Shown here piece by piece: positions 24,333 through 33,177 of a DNA stretch of 64,000 nt; the stretch's first letter is position 1, and each line of letters begins with the position of its first letter. Position numbers and translations under genes: made by a program. The notes beneath the pieces were generated by a model. The model did not search any database and had not been told where the DNA came from. It worked only from the letters and a program-made list of their open reading frames with translations. This DNA is from Paradesertivirga sp965650335 (GTDB lineage Bacteria > Bacteroidota > Bacteroidia > Sphingobacteriales > Sphingobacteriaceae): assembly GCA_965650335.1 (NCBI GenBank), contig CBFGOI010000003.1, positions 43,011 to 107,010 on the forward strand, in the 5' to 3' direction.

Positions 24333-26339
24333 ATGAAAAAATATTATATAGTTGCCATAACCCTCTTATTTGTTCTGAGTAATTTCTCTTGTAAGAAGTT
24401 CGTTGAAGAGGAATTGATAAGCACCTTAACTTTTGATTACTATAAAACGGATAAAGGCCTCGAAGATCTGGTTGAAGCCGCTTACGCTCCCGTAAGGTGG
24501 AAGTTCAATAATGAGCAGTCATATACTCTCTTTAATTTTGGAACAGATGAATTTATCCTGGGCGATCAGTTTAATAATGTGCATTACAATACGTATTCTC
24601 CGGTATTAAATCCCAGTGAATCAGCTTTAAACGCCTTATGGAATAATAATTATGATGGAATTAATCGTTGTAACATAGGTATTGAATTGATTGGTGCCTT
24701 CAATGATGCGAATTCGGCCCTTTTAGAAACCGAATCAAAACGCAGGCAGCGAATAGGCGAATTGCGTTTCCTGCGTGCCTACTACTATTTGATGATGGTT
24801 CAGCAGTTCGGGGGGGTGCCCTTGGTTCTCGAATCAAGTAACGAAGTTCGTACTGATTTCCCCAGAGCAAGTACCGCCGATGTCTATAAAGCGATAATTG
24901 CGGATTTGATTTTTGCAAAAGACAATTTAGCCCCCACAACAACTCTGCTGGGCCGTGCCACCAAAGGGGCTGCACAGCATTTTCTGGCAAAGACCTATCT
25001 AACCAGAGGAAGCGCAGTTAGTGTCGAGGCAAAAAAAGAGCGGGGAACACTGGCTACGGATTTGGATAGCGCTATCTTTCATTCGGAGGCGGTTATAGCC
25101 GGGCCCTATGCGCTCGAGTCGGATTACATGAATCTATTTTTCGGGGTTTATCCAAATGGATATCCGAATGTGTTAACACCGGCAATCGGAGAACACGGAT
25201 CTGCACCGGCGGGCGATTACGCGAAGCTCGCCACTTCAAATAATAGCAAGGAAATTATCTTCGCGGCGCAGTTTATAAACAATATTACCGCAAATGGTAC
25301 TGGTAATAGAGTGCATGAGTATTTTTTAATGCAGTATGATTCTGGCATACCAGGAATGGTAAGAGACCAGTTCAATGGTCGCCCATTCCGACGTACCGGC
25401 CCATCAGATTATACTATTGATCTTTTTGACCGAAAAAATGATTCTCGTTTTTATAAAAGCTTTAGAACGGCATATTATTCCAATGCTGACGCGAAGCTAA
25501 CTTTCACTTCGGCTAATGCACCAAATCCATCGCTTGTTGGCAAGCCAAAATTTGGGATAGGAGATACGGCGGCTTTGTTTATTGTAAACAATAGAAATAC
25601 GGCCATCCTCAATACGGACCTTCCTAAATATCGATATGCAGCTTATGCACGATACATAAAAAATTCAGCGGGAGTTATTTCAAAAGGTTTTACAACCAGT
25701 AAGTATCTCTCTTTGGTTAAGCATATCGACCCGGTGCGTGTTACTACAACAGTTAATGAGGAATCGGGCGTAAAAAATGGTATTCTGGCCCGACTTGGCG
25801 AAACTCATTTAATTGCTGCAGAAGCATATGGAAGAAAAGGCTTGTTTACAGATGCATTACGACATGTGAATAAAATCAGAGCCAGAGCAGCCTATCATGC
25901 CGGTGAATTTAAAAATCCGCAAACCTGGAAATTTGATGGAGGCACCCCCGGTGATGTTTCTGATACCTATCCTAATATGATAGCAACCACCGCCTTGTTC
26001 ACAACCAATGCGGCCAGCGAGCTTTACCCAATTACTGTTACCACCAATGAAGAACGGTTTATACATTTTATGTTAAATGAAAGAACAAGAGAGCTTTGTG
26101 GCGAACTGTATCGTTGGGAAGATCTTGTAAGAACAGAAACCTTATATCAAAGGGTGAACCAGGAAAATGGTAGTTATATCAAAGACGGTATTACTCAAAA
26201 ATATAATCCCGATGCAACCGATATTAAACCATATCATAAATTGCGTCCCATCCCAAGTCAACAAATTGAGTTAACCACCTCCAATGGTGTAGCCCTCACC
26301 CCCGCGGAGAAAGCCGCATATCAAAACCCTGGATATTAA
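24333..26339 (+). CDS. SusD/RagB-type surface lipoprotein
   Basis: The 668-residue lipoprotein (NFSC, Cys20) has the SusD pattern: N-terminal helical repeats (SALNALWNNNYDGINRCNIGI, ELRFLRAYYYLMMVQQFGGVPLVL) and C-terminal LGETHLIAAEAYGRKG, LNERTRELCGELYRWEDLVR and LRPIPSQQIEL. SusD proteins form the lid of the SusC barrel and bind the incoming ligand. It follows its SusC by 28 bases and a terminator comes shortly after. Confidence 0.92.
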   Translation: MKKYYIVAITLLFVLSNFSCKKFVEEELISTLTFDYYKTDKGLEDLVEAAYAPVRWKFNNEQSYTLFNFGTDEFILGDQFNNVHYNTYSPVLNPSESALNALWNNNYDGINRCNIGIELIGAFNDANSALLETESKRRQRIGELRFLRAYYYLMMVQQFGGVPLVLESSNEVRTDFPRASTADVYKAIIADLIFAKDNLAPTTTLLGRATKGAAQHFLAKTYLTRGSAVSVEAKKERGTLATDLDSAIFHSEAVIAGPYALESDYMNLFFGVYPNGYPNVLTPAIGEHGSAPAGDYAKLATSNNSKEIIFAAQFINNITANGTGNRVHEYFLMQYDSGIPGMVRDQFNGRPFRRTGPSDYTIDLFDRKNDSRFYKSFRTAYYSNADAKLTFTSANAPNPSLVGKPKFGIGDTAALFIVNNRNTAILNTDLPKYRYAAYARYIKNSAGVISKGFTTSKYLSLVKHIDPVRVTTTVNEESGVKNGILARLGETHLIAAEAYGRKGLFTDALRHVNKIRARAAYHAGEFKNPQTWKFDGGTPGDVSDTYPNMIATTALFTTNAASELYPITVTTNEERFIHFMLNERTRELCGELYRWEDLVRTETLYQRVNQENGSYIKDGITQKYNPDATDIKPYHKLRPIPSQQIELTTSNGVALTPAEKAAYQNPGY

Positions 26340-26379
26340 TAAATATTTCTGCCTGCGCTTGTAACCGGGCGCATATCAC

Positions 26380-26411
26380 AAAGGACAAAGCCGAGAGCTT
26401 TGTCCTTTTTT
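26380..26411 (+). terminator. Intrinsic terminator after the first SusCD pair
   Basis: AAAGGACAAAGC (26380-26391) pairs perfectly with GCTTTGTCCTTT (26397-26408) around a 5-base loop and runs into a T tract. It ends the sigma-controlled susCD unit, so the next SusC needs its own promoter. Confidence 0.9.
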
Positions 26412-26845
26412 GTTACATCAAATACAAGTGAAGCTATCTACATCATCTTTTGCAGAAATTTTTGACGTTCTGCTTTTTCCGTCGCGCGCAGTTTCATGTA
26501 AATCTGCCTCGAATTTCTGAAAAAATCGAATGCCAAAGACCTCAGATCCATCAAAAAAAAATCTCGCGAATTGAGAATTTATCAGCTAATAATTAAAATA
26601 GAATTTAACTAAACAGTTTGAAAATAAGAGTGTTGTTGTCAAATCCAGAGGGTGTTAAATCTCTTTTGAAACCAATTTACCAATATGAAAATTATTATTT
26701 AATATCCATTAATTAGCTGTTAGTACAAGTTGTATGATGTTGCTTTTCGTAAGACAAAAGCCTGATGAAAGGGGCTCGAAACCTAATTGAACAATTAAAC
26801 TAATAAGAATGAATAGAGGAAAGCAAGCGAAAGATTATTAAAAAA
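26412..26845. other. Gene-free stretch between the two SusCD loci
   Basis: No coding frame found on either strand. It separates the terminator of the first locus from the leader of the second and must hold the promoter of the second SusC if that locus is separate. It is A/T-rich, and I see no clear TAnnTTTG element or direct repeat. Confidence 0.4.
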
Positions 26846-26927
26846 GTTAAGAAGTGTGTGCAGCACTCCTTAACCAAAGACCTGTCTATCGAATAATAGT
26901 GCATTATTTCTAATGCCCAGGTTTTTT
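26846..26927 (+). promoter_or_regulatory. Two-hairpin leader with terminator-like end, upstream of the second SusC (copy 2)
   Basis: Hairpin I: GTTAAGAAGTG (26846-26856) with CACTCCTTAAC (26864-26874), one mismatch against copy 1. Hairpin II: outer stem ACCTG (26880-26884) with CAGGT (26918-26922), inner stem AATAAT (26892-26897) with ATTATT (26903-26908), then six T (26922-26927). Stem sequences differ from copy 1 but pairing is kept. Outside the stems, CTATCG, TAATGCC and TTTTTTATTGTCTCATTTTT are shared. Identity continues into the first codons of the SusC. Confidence 0.65.
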
Positions 26928-26963
26928 ATTGTCTCATTTTTTGGAAATAAAACAAATAAATGT

Positions 26964-29900
26964 ATGAAATTTTACCTACAAGTCTCTAGTAAGTTAGGGA
27001 ATATTCTAAGAAACAGATTAAGTCAGCTTGTGCTGGCTATTAGTTTAACCGTCATTTCTTTTGGAGAGAACAATTCCATTATTGTATCTGCTGCAAAAGC
27101 ACAGACACGCGTTTCGGGAAAAGTTACCGATGCGTCAGGCGAAGGCCTTATTGGCGTAAGTGTAAAACTGAAAGGCAGCAGCACCGGAGTGGCGACGGAC
27201 GTTTCAGGGAATTACGTTACAACTATTCCTGATAATGTTGCCAGTCCCGTGCTCGTATTTTCTTATATCGGTTTTGTATCTCAGGAAGTTGCTGTTAATG
27301 GCCGAACAACAATTAACGTTCAGTTAGTTGAAGATACCAAAACCCTCGAAGAGGTGGTGGTGGTAGGTTATGGTACTCAAAGAAAAAGTGATGTTACCGG
27401 TGCCTTAACAAGTGTTTCTGCCGAAACAATTCAGGAACGTCCGGTTACCAATGTATTGCAGGCTGTACAGGGGAAAGCAGCCGGAGTAAACGTTACGACC
27501 AATTTAAAGCCGGGTGAAACGCCGAACGTAAGCATACGGGGTAACCGGTCTTTAGGAGCATCGAATGATCCATTATATGTAGTTGATGGTATTCCAATTG
27601 TATCTGCTTTGGGCGTTACTTCATTTTCTATCAATGATATCAACCCCAATGATATTGCGTCAATGGAAATTTTAAAGGATGCTTCAGCCACCGCGATTTA
27701 TGGATCTCGCGGAGCAAACGGTGTGATTCTTATTACCACTAAAAAGGGTTCGCAAGGAAAAGTTGCTATAAACTATAGCAGTACAGTTGCCTTGGACTGG
27801 TATAAATCATTAACCGATTGGATGAATGGGAGCCAATATATAGATCGATGGCGGGAATCTCTGATTAATGGTCGTCAGTACGGAAATATCCCTACCACGA
27901 TCAATAACTCTGATCTATCTAAACCCGCTGTAGTTTGGTATCCCGATCCATTTGAAGATGTTAAAAGGATGGGACTTGGATCGGATCTTGTGGCACGGAA
28001 TTCCGTTTGGATGGGGTATGATTGGGATGAGTTTGGGGTAACAGTAAAAACCCGTCCGACAACTGCACAAGAACAGGCTATGGGTTGGCCGGCTCAGGTT
28101 CCGATATATAACTCAGCCAATATCAGGTCGTACGACTGGACCAATGATGTTCTCCGCCAGGGGATAAATCAAAACCATCAAATAGCGCTCAGCGCAGGTT
28201 CGGAAATCTCCCGTTTATACCTCTCTCTTGGATACAACAATGTAACAGGGGTTCAAAGAGATCAGGATTTTAATAGATACAACGTCAATCTGAACGGAGA
28301 TATCACCGCCACTAAATGGCTAACACTGGGAACTTCCATAATGGGTTCTTTCTCAACACAGAATTATGGCATATTTGGCCCGAATACCAGCAATACTGGC
28401 TCTAAAGATTTATACTCAAGGGCTCTTGATCAATTTCCTTATGCACTTCCCAGGGGCGATAATGGCGAGTTTATTAGAAATCCGGGAGGAAATCTCAACT
28501 TGTGGAACCCAATAATTGATATAGACCAATCTGTAAATGAGCGACGTTCGGCATCGGCAATGGCCAATATGTTTTCTGAGGTGAAGTTCACCCCATGGTT
28601 AAAATACCGCCTCAACTTCGGAACACAGTTCCGAACATTCAGAATTGGAGCATGGACTGGTCCGGAAGCGACAAATCACTTAACAAACAGACCAAACACT
28701 GCCGGATATAACAGAGATGAAAACTTCTCCTGGGTAGCAGAGAATCTTTTGTATTTAAATAAAACCTTCGGTAGCGATCATGTGCTGGGTGTTACCTTGT
28801 TGCAGTCGGCTCAAAAGTCGAGAAGAGAAAATGTTGCTACAAGCGTATCTGGTACAACTATTCCGTTAAGTATGTGGTATGATCTTGCTTCCAATACAAA
28901 TGGCCAGCCAAATAGCTATGGGTCCAGTTTTACAGAAAACACCTTGTTCTCTTATATGGCACGGGCTAATTATACTCTGATGAATAAGTATTTACTTACC
29001 GCATCAGGGCGCTTTGACGGAGCTTCTGTACTTGCCAAGGGACATAAATGGGACTTTTTCCCTTCGTTTGCTCTCGCCTGGAAGATGCATGAGGAGAAGT
29101 TTTTAGAAGGAGTTGATTGGATCAGAGAGTTAAAACCTCGTTTGGGATACGGAGTGACAGGTAATTCATCGGTGCAACCATATACTACTTCAGGTCCTTT
29201 GAGTAGAAACCCTTATATATTTGGTAATTCTCCGGCTATTGGTTACTTGCCTCAATTGGTACAGAACCCAGATCTGGCCTGGGAAAAAACAGCTCAGTGG
29301 AACTTCGGGGTAGATTTTGCTGTCCTTGACAATCGCTTGTCCGGAGCTATTGAAGTGTACGATTCAAAAACATCTGATTTAATTATGCCTAGAACTATTA
29401 ACGCGGTTTCTGGCTATGTTACCAAATTTGAAAATATTGGTAAAACACGTAACAGAGGTCTGGAAATAACACTTTCATCGGATAATATTAAGAAGAAAGA
29501 TTTTAGCTGGAGTACCGACCTTAATTTTACAACGAATAAGGAAGAAATCGTTGAGCTGATTAATGGTAAGGAAGACATGCTTTCGAATAATTGGTTCATA
29601 GGCCAGCCATTGCAGGCATTTTATTACTATGATTTTAACGGTCTGTGGCAAAATACCCCCGAGGACCTTGCCGAAATGGCGAAGTTTAAAGCTACTAGTG
29701 GTCTTAATTTCTATCCTGGAACAGTTAGGGTGATCGATCAAAATGGTGATTATAAAATCGACGGTAACGATATGGTCATCAGAGGTTCGGCCAGACCGAA
29801 ATGGACAGCAGGTATCACCAACACCTTTACCTATAAAAATTTTAGTTTAAGCTCGTTTGTTTATGCACGAATAGGACAGACCTATTTTGGTGGATATCCT

Positions 29901-30305
29901 AATTCCTATGGCGGTATTTTCCCTAATGGTCGTGTTGAAAATGATTTATGGTCATGGACAAATCCAGGCGGACGTTGGCCTATGGCTATCATGGGAGCGA
30001 CGGTAAGTAATTTTTCGCAAGCAATGCAGTATAATCGCGGTTCATTTGTAGCCGTTAGAAATATTTCGCTTACCTACGATGTTCCCTCGAAACTGATTGA
30101 AAAATATACCTTAAAAAATGTCCAGCTAAATATTCAGGTGCTAAATCCCTTCCTTTTTGGAGGAGATTTAGTTAAGTGGGGAATTAATCCTGATGATGAA
30201 ACGAACTGGGAAAGGATTTCAAGTAATGGTGGGCCTTTAGGCGGAACGAATAATAATACAATTCAGCCTCAAAGTTTTGTATTTGGGATACGCGCAGGTT
30301 TATAA
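26964..30305 (+). CDS. SusC-type TonB-dependent receptor without STN domain
   Basis: The 1,113-residue receptor starts at ATG 26964 (MKFYLQVSSKLGNIL), chosen because it aligns with the first SusC. An upstream in-frame ATG at 26913 lies inside the leader hairpin and is rejected. Signal peptide, carboxypeptidase-regulatory-like domain (GKVTDASGEGLIGVSVKLKG), TonB-box-like EVVVVGYGTQ, plug (ILKDASATAIYGSRGANGVI) and barrel are all present. Unlike the first SusC it has no STN domain, so it cannot signal to FecR itself. It is paralogous to the first SusC, and the leader similarity suggests shared control. Confidence 0.92.
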   Translation: MKFYLQVSSKLGNILRNRLSQLVLAISLTVISFGENNSIIVSAAKAQTRVSGKVTDASGEGLIGVSVKLKGSSTGVATDVSGNYVTTIPDNVASPVLVFSYIGFVSQEVAVNGRTTINVQLVEDTKTLEEVVVVGYGTQRKSDVTGALTSVSAETIQERPVTNVLQAVQGKAAGVNVTTNLKPGETPNVSIRGNRSLGASNDPLYVVDGIPIVSALGVTSFSINDINPNDIASMEILKDASATAIYGSRGANGVILITTKKGSQGKVAINYSSTVALDWYKSLTDWMNGSQYIDRWRESLINGRQYGNIPTTINNSDLSKPAVVWYPDPFEDVKRMGLGSDLVARNSVWMGYDWDEFGVTVKTRPTTAQEQAMGWPAQVPIYNSANIRSYDWTNDVLRQGINQNHQIALSAGSEISRLYLSLGYNNVTGVQRDQDFNRYNVNLNGDITATKWLTLGTSIMGSFSTQNYGIFGPNTSNTGSKDLYSRALDQFPYALPRGDNGEFIRNPGGNLNLWNPIIDIDQSVNERRSASAMANMFSEVKFTPWLKYRLNFGTQFRTFRIGAWTGPEATNHLTNRPNTAGYNRDENFSWVAENLLYLNKTFGSDHVLGVTLLQSAQKSRRENVATSVSGTTIPLSMWYDLASNTNGQPNSYGSSFTENTLFSYMARANYTLMNKYLLTASGRFDGASVLAKGHKWDFFPSFALAWKMHEEKFLEGVDWIRELKPRLGYGVTGNSSVQPYTTSGPLSRNPYIFGNSPAIGYLPQLVQNPDLAWEKTAQWNFGVDFAVLDNRLSGAIEVYDSKTSDLIMPRTINAVSGYVTKFENIGKTRNRGLEITLSSDNIKKKDFSWSTDLNFTTNKEEIVELINGKEDMLSNNWFIGQPLQAFYYYDFNGLWQNTPEDLAEMAKFKATSGLNFYPGTVRVIDQNGDYKIDGNDMVIRGSARPKWTAGITNTFTYKNFSLSSFVYARIGQTYFGGYPNSYGGIFPNGRVENDLWSWTNPGGRWPMAIMGATVSNFSQAMQYNRGSFVAVRNISLTYDVPSKLIEKYTLKNVQLNIQVLNPFLFGGDLVKWGINPDDETNWERISSNGGPLGGTNNNTIQPQSFVFGIRAGL

Positions 30306-30326
30306 AACTTATTTAAAAAGATCGTT

Positions 30327-32486
30327 ATGAAAAGATATATTTCAATTTTGACAGTATTGATTTTGATCAGCCTTGGCTCCTGCAAAGATTTTCTGGAAGA
30401 AGAGCAGGTTTCAAGTTTAACTCAACAGTATTTCGAGGACGAAAGTGGATTGAATTCACTTATTAATGGCCTGTATGTGTATGCGCGGGTAAAGCATGAA
30501 TGGGACGGCAATGGAACAAAATTAATTGAACCCGAAACAGATGCCTACATGCATACCAATCTGGGCTTTGCCCGAATGAGCCCTGAACAGTATGGCTCGG
30601 ACATAACCGGAATCGCCCCGAATGTAAATAACTACATTGGTAGTGCAAATGCAGGTTTTGCCCCAATGGGAGCTTATCCTCACATTAATAACTGCAACAT
30701 TGCTCTGGATGTTATCGATAATATTCGCCCCGGCAAATTCGGTACCGATGAAAATTTCAGAAAGGCACGCAGAGCAGAAATTCTGTTTCTGAGGTCCTGG
30801 GCTTATTATTTAATTTCTAATCAGTTGGGAGATGTTCCTTTGTTGTTGACCCCGACAAGGGAAGATAGGGGGATCTATTATTATCCAAAAGCAAAACTCG
30901 AAGACATTTATAAACAGATAATTTCTGATGTGCGCTATGCATACGATAATCTGCCCGGAACAACCGAGCAGGGTCGTGCTTCGAAATGGGCTGCCGGCCA
31001 TTTTCTTTCGAAGCTGTACCTTAATCGTGCACAGGCAGCAGGATTTCAAAATAGTGCTGAACTGCATTTGAAAATGCTCTATAAGGGAAATGTGGCCACT
31101 GACCTGGATTCGGTGATCACGATTTCAACCGCAGTGATCAATGGAATGGGTGGAGTAGCCGGACTTGCACCAGATTACTGGACCTTGTTTGATCCAAAGG
31201 TTTCAGAAACCAATCCCCATAAAGAAGTATTATGGTCGGCCCAGTTTGATATAAATCTTACTTTGAACGGTCGCTTTCAAAACCGCTCAATAAATTATCA
31301 TATTGGCGATTATACTTCTCAAACAGGAGTAAGCAGGACCATGGCCTATGGTCGTCCGTTTGGTACATATAAACCCACCGATTGGGGATACGATAATTTT
31401 AGAGATAAAGTAAATGACTCCCGTTATTACAAAACTTTTCAATACGAATATATCAGTAATATGCCTCTTTCAACAAGTTCATCCTATACCTGGAGTGCAG
31501 CAGCGGCAGCCTGGTGGAATGCAAATAAGCCAGCCGGGGAACCGGCAGTAACCGCTGGCAGCAAAAGGATATTAACAGGTCAGCGGGCACTTATTTATCT
31601 CGAAAACCAAAAGAACGAAGCGCTGGATTCTGCTATGGTAATGAGTATGCCTTTTCAATTCATGGTTCGTTGGATCAAGTCGGCGACTACCGGAAGGTAT
31701 TATTACAGATTATTTATAGACCAATCATCCATGGGTTTGGCGACAGGCAGAACAGCACCCTATCTTTCCTCTAAGAAATATATAGATCCTTTAAGAGGAG
31801 GCAGCTCTGATGAAGCAAATTTCAACAGTGAAAGCGGTACCCGGGACGTTATTTTAATGCGCTTAGCAGAAACATATCTGATCCGGGCAGAAGCCTACGG
31901 ACGAAAAGGCCAGTACGCATTGGCTGTAAGTGATATTAATGTGCTGCGCCAGAGAGCAGCCTATAAATCGGGTGAAGCTCGTCCTAAGGTTCTGGTGGAA
32001 TATGAACCCAAGGCAGCTACTTTGGCAGCCAGCGAAAAACAAGCTCCTTATCCTGCCAGCGGAACTTCTTATGCGGCTATACAGGTTTCGGAAAATTATT
32101 TTACACCGGGTACTCCTCAGGCACTGGCCGAAGGTTACATTCCAACTGTTTCCTCAAAAGCAGATATGTTCATCCACTTTATTTATAATGAAAAAGGACG
32201 CGAATTCCTGTCGGAAGGTTTAGCCTGGGAAGATTTACATAATGCAGGCATTCTATACGACCGCGTGGTTTACCTCAATCAGATGGCTTCACCGCTCACC
32301 GGTTTGTGGCCCGTAGCCTTTAATACACAAAGCGGCAACGGTCAGAATGGAAACGGGAAAGGACAGATGCAAAAGTATTATACTTTCAGGCCATGGCCTA
32401 ATGCCTATTTGGTGCAATTAACGGATGCCAATGGAAATGCCTTGGATGCTTCGGCAAGAGCCGCTTACCAGAATCCGGGTTATTAG
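30327..32486 (+). CDS. SusD/RagB-type surface lipoprotein
   Basis: The 719-residue lipoprotein (LGSC, Cys19, then KDFLEEEQ) has SusD signatures: AEILFLRSWAYYLISNQLGDVPLLL, MRLAETYLIRAEAYGRKG, YNEKGREFLSEGLAWEDLHN and the C-terminal ARAAYQNPGY, the last shared with the first SusD (AAYQNPGY). It is the partner of the preceding SusC (21-base gap). The closing identity with the first SusD confirms that the two pairs are paralogous. Confidence 0.92.
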   Translation: MKRYISILTVLILISLGSCKDFLEEEQVSSLTQQYFEDESGLNSLINGLYVYARVKHEWDGNGTKLIEPETDAYMHTNLGFARMSPEQYGSDITGIAPNVNNYIGSANAGFAPMGAYPHINNCNIALDVIDNIRPGKFGTDENFRKARRAEILFLRSWAYYLISNQLGDVPLLLTPTREDRGIYYYPKAKLEDIYKQIISDVRYAYDNLPGTTEQGRASKWAAGHFLSKLYLNRAQAAGFQNSAELHLKMLYKGNVATDLDSVITISTAVINGMGGVAGLAPDYWTLFDPKVSETNPHKEVLWSAQFDINLTLNGRFQNRSINYHIGDYTSQTGVSRTMAYGRPFGTYKPTDWGYDNFRDKVNDSRYYKTFQYEYISNMPLSTSSSYTWSAAAAAWWNANKPAGEPAVTAGSKRILTGQRALIYLENQKNEALDSAMVMSMPFQFMVRWIKSATTGRYYYRLFIDQSSMGLATGRTAPYLSSKKYIDPLRGGSSDEANFNSESGTRDVILMRLAETYLIRAEAYGRKGQYALAVSDINVLRQRAAYKSGEARPKVLVEYEPKAATLAASEKQAPYPASGTSYAAIQVSENYFTPGTPQALAEGYIPTVSSKADMFIHFIYNEKGREFLSEGLAWEDLHNAGILYDRVVYLNQMASPLTGLWPVAFNTQSGNGQNGNGKGQMQKYYTFRPWPNAYLVQLTDANGNALDASARAAYQNPGY

Positions 32487-32504
32487 CGATATAATCTAGA
32501 ATTT

Positions 32505-32545
32505 ACAAACATCAACCGTTGCCAAACGGTTGATGTTTGTGTTTT
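32505..32545 (+). terminator. Intrinsic terminator after the second SusCD pair
   Basis: ACAAACATCAACCGTT (32505-32520) pairs perfectly over 16 bases with AACGGTTGATGTTTGT (32525-32540) around a 4-base loop GCCA, then GTTTT. It is the strongest hairpin in the window and a clear transcription boundary before the FAS1 module. Confidence 0.9.
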
Positions 32546-33177
32546 AAAAGCTTAGGGAAATTTTCAATTACCTCGATATTATCCATCTGCTTCTGGAAAA
32601 CCTACTTGGCAAGTCTTCTTTTAACGGTGGGTGTTTCAATTTAACAGCCTGATAAATTAGAAGATATATCCGTTCTCCGGTTTTTCTTGGCAAGTGCCCA
32701 CAGTTCTGGGGTTCGCAGAACAGTATTACATTGCTAAAACTGAAAGGTCTAACACCCTGAGTAACAAATTTGCAGATAAGATATTTCTCTGCTAAAAAAA
32801 TCAACAATTTTCTATTACAATATTGATAACTAGTTGCTGGTTTTAGTAAAAAAATGGCATTGTAAATAGATATTGTTAATGAAAAAAATAAGATTATCGC
32901 TCTTTTCTTCTGCTAGTATTGAATGCAATCTTGAGATAGCAGGACACTACAGGTTGCCGCCGCTATTTACTCTCGCTAATTTAGTTCTATTAACCAATGA
33001 TGAGCCATGGCGATTCATCCTTTATTTTAAACCTTACACAAAAAAAGTATGATAAAAAATTTACTATTCCTTACTTCTCATGATTATACCTGTACAAAAG
33101 CTACCATTAGTTTTTGTTAAAAAAACCATTCAGAGAAGAGCTAAACCATCAGTAAATACATTTAATAACAATTTTAT
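32546..33177. other. Gene-free stretch before the first FAS1-SusCD module
   Basis: The left half (32550-32820) has a low-quality - strand open frame and interrupted frames reading like a decayed gene (for example LRTPELWALAKKNRRTDISS broken by stops), but I recognise no family. The right half holds the CAGGACACTACAGGTTGC element (32940-32957) and ATTTTAAACC (about 33024-33033), both also found upstream of the second module. I take it as the promoter and long leader of the first module. Confidence 0.45.
32940..32957 (+). promoter_or_regulatory. Shared 18-base element upstream of the first FAS1-SusCD module
   Basis: CAGGACACTACAGGTTGC is identical, 18 of 18, to 52369-52386 upstream of the second module, although the surrounding DNA is largely diverged. 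It contains CAGG twice with a 10-base period. Distance to the FasA start is about 220 bases here and about 207 there. Candidate operator for the OmpR-family regulator encoded between the modules, or an RNA leader element. Confidence 0.6.

Noticed and set aside
26913..26963. Upstream in-frame start for the second SusC
   Set aside because: It lies inside the leader hairpin and T tract, and the paralogous first SusC starts at the position matching 26964.
32568..32807. Minus-strand 79-codon frame before module 1
   Set aside because: No recognisable family and no good context. Alternative frames in the same stretch look like a decayed gene, but none is convincing enough to call.
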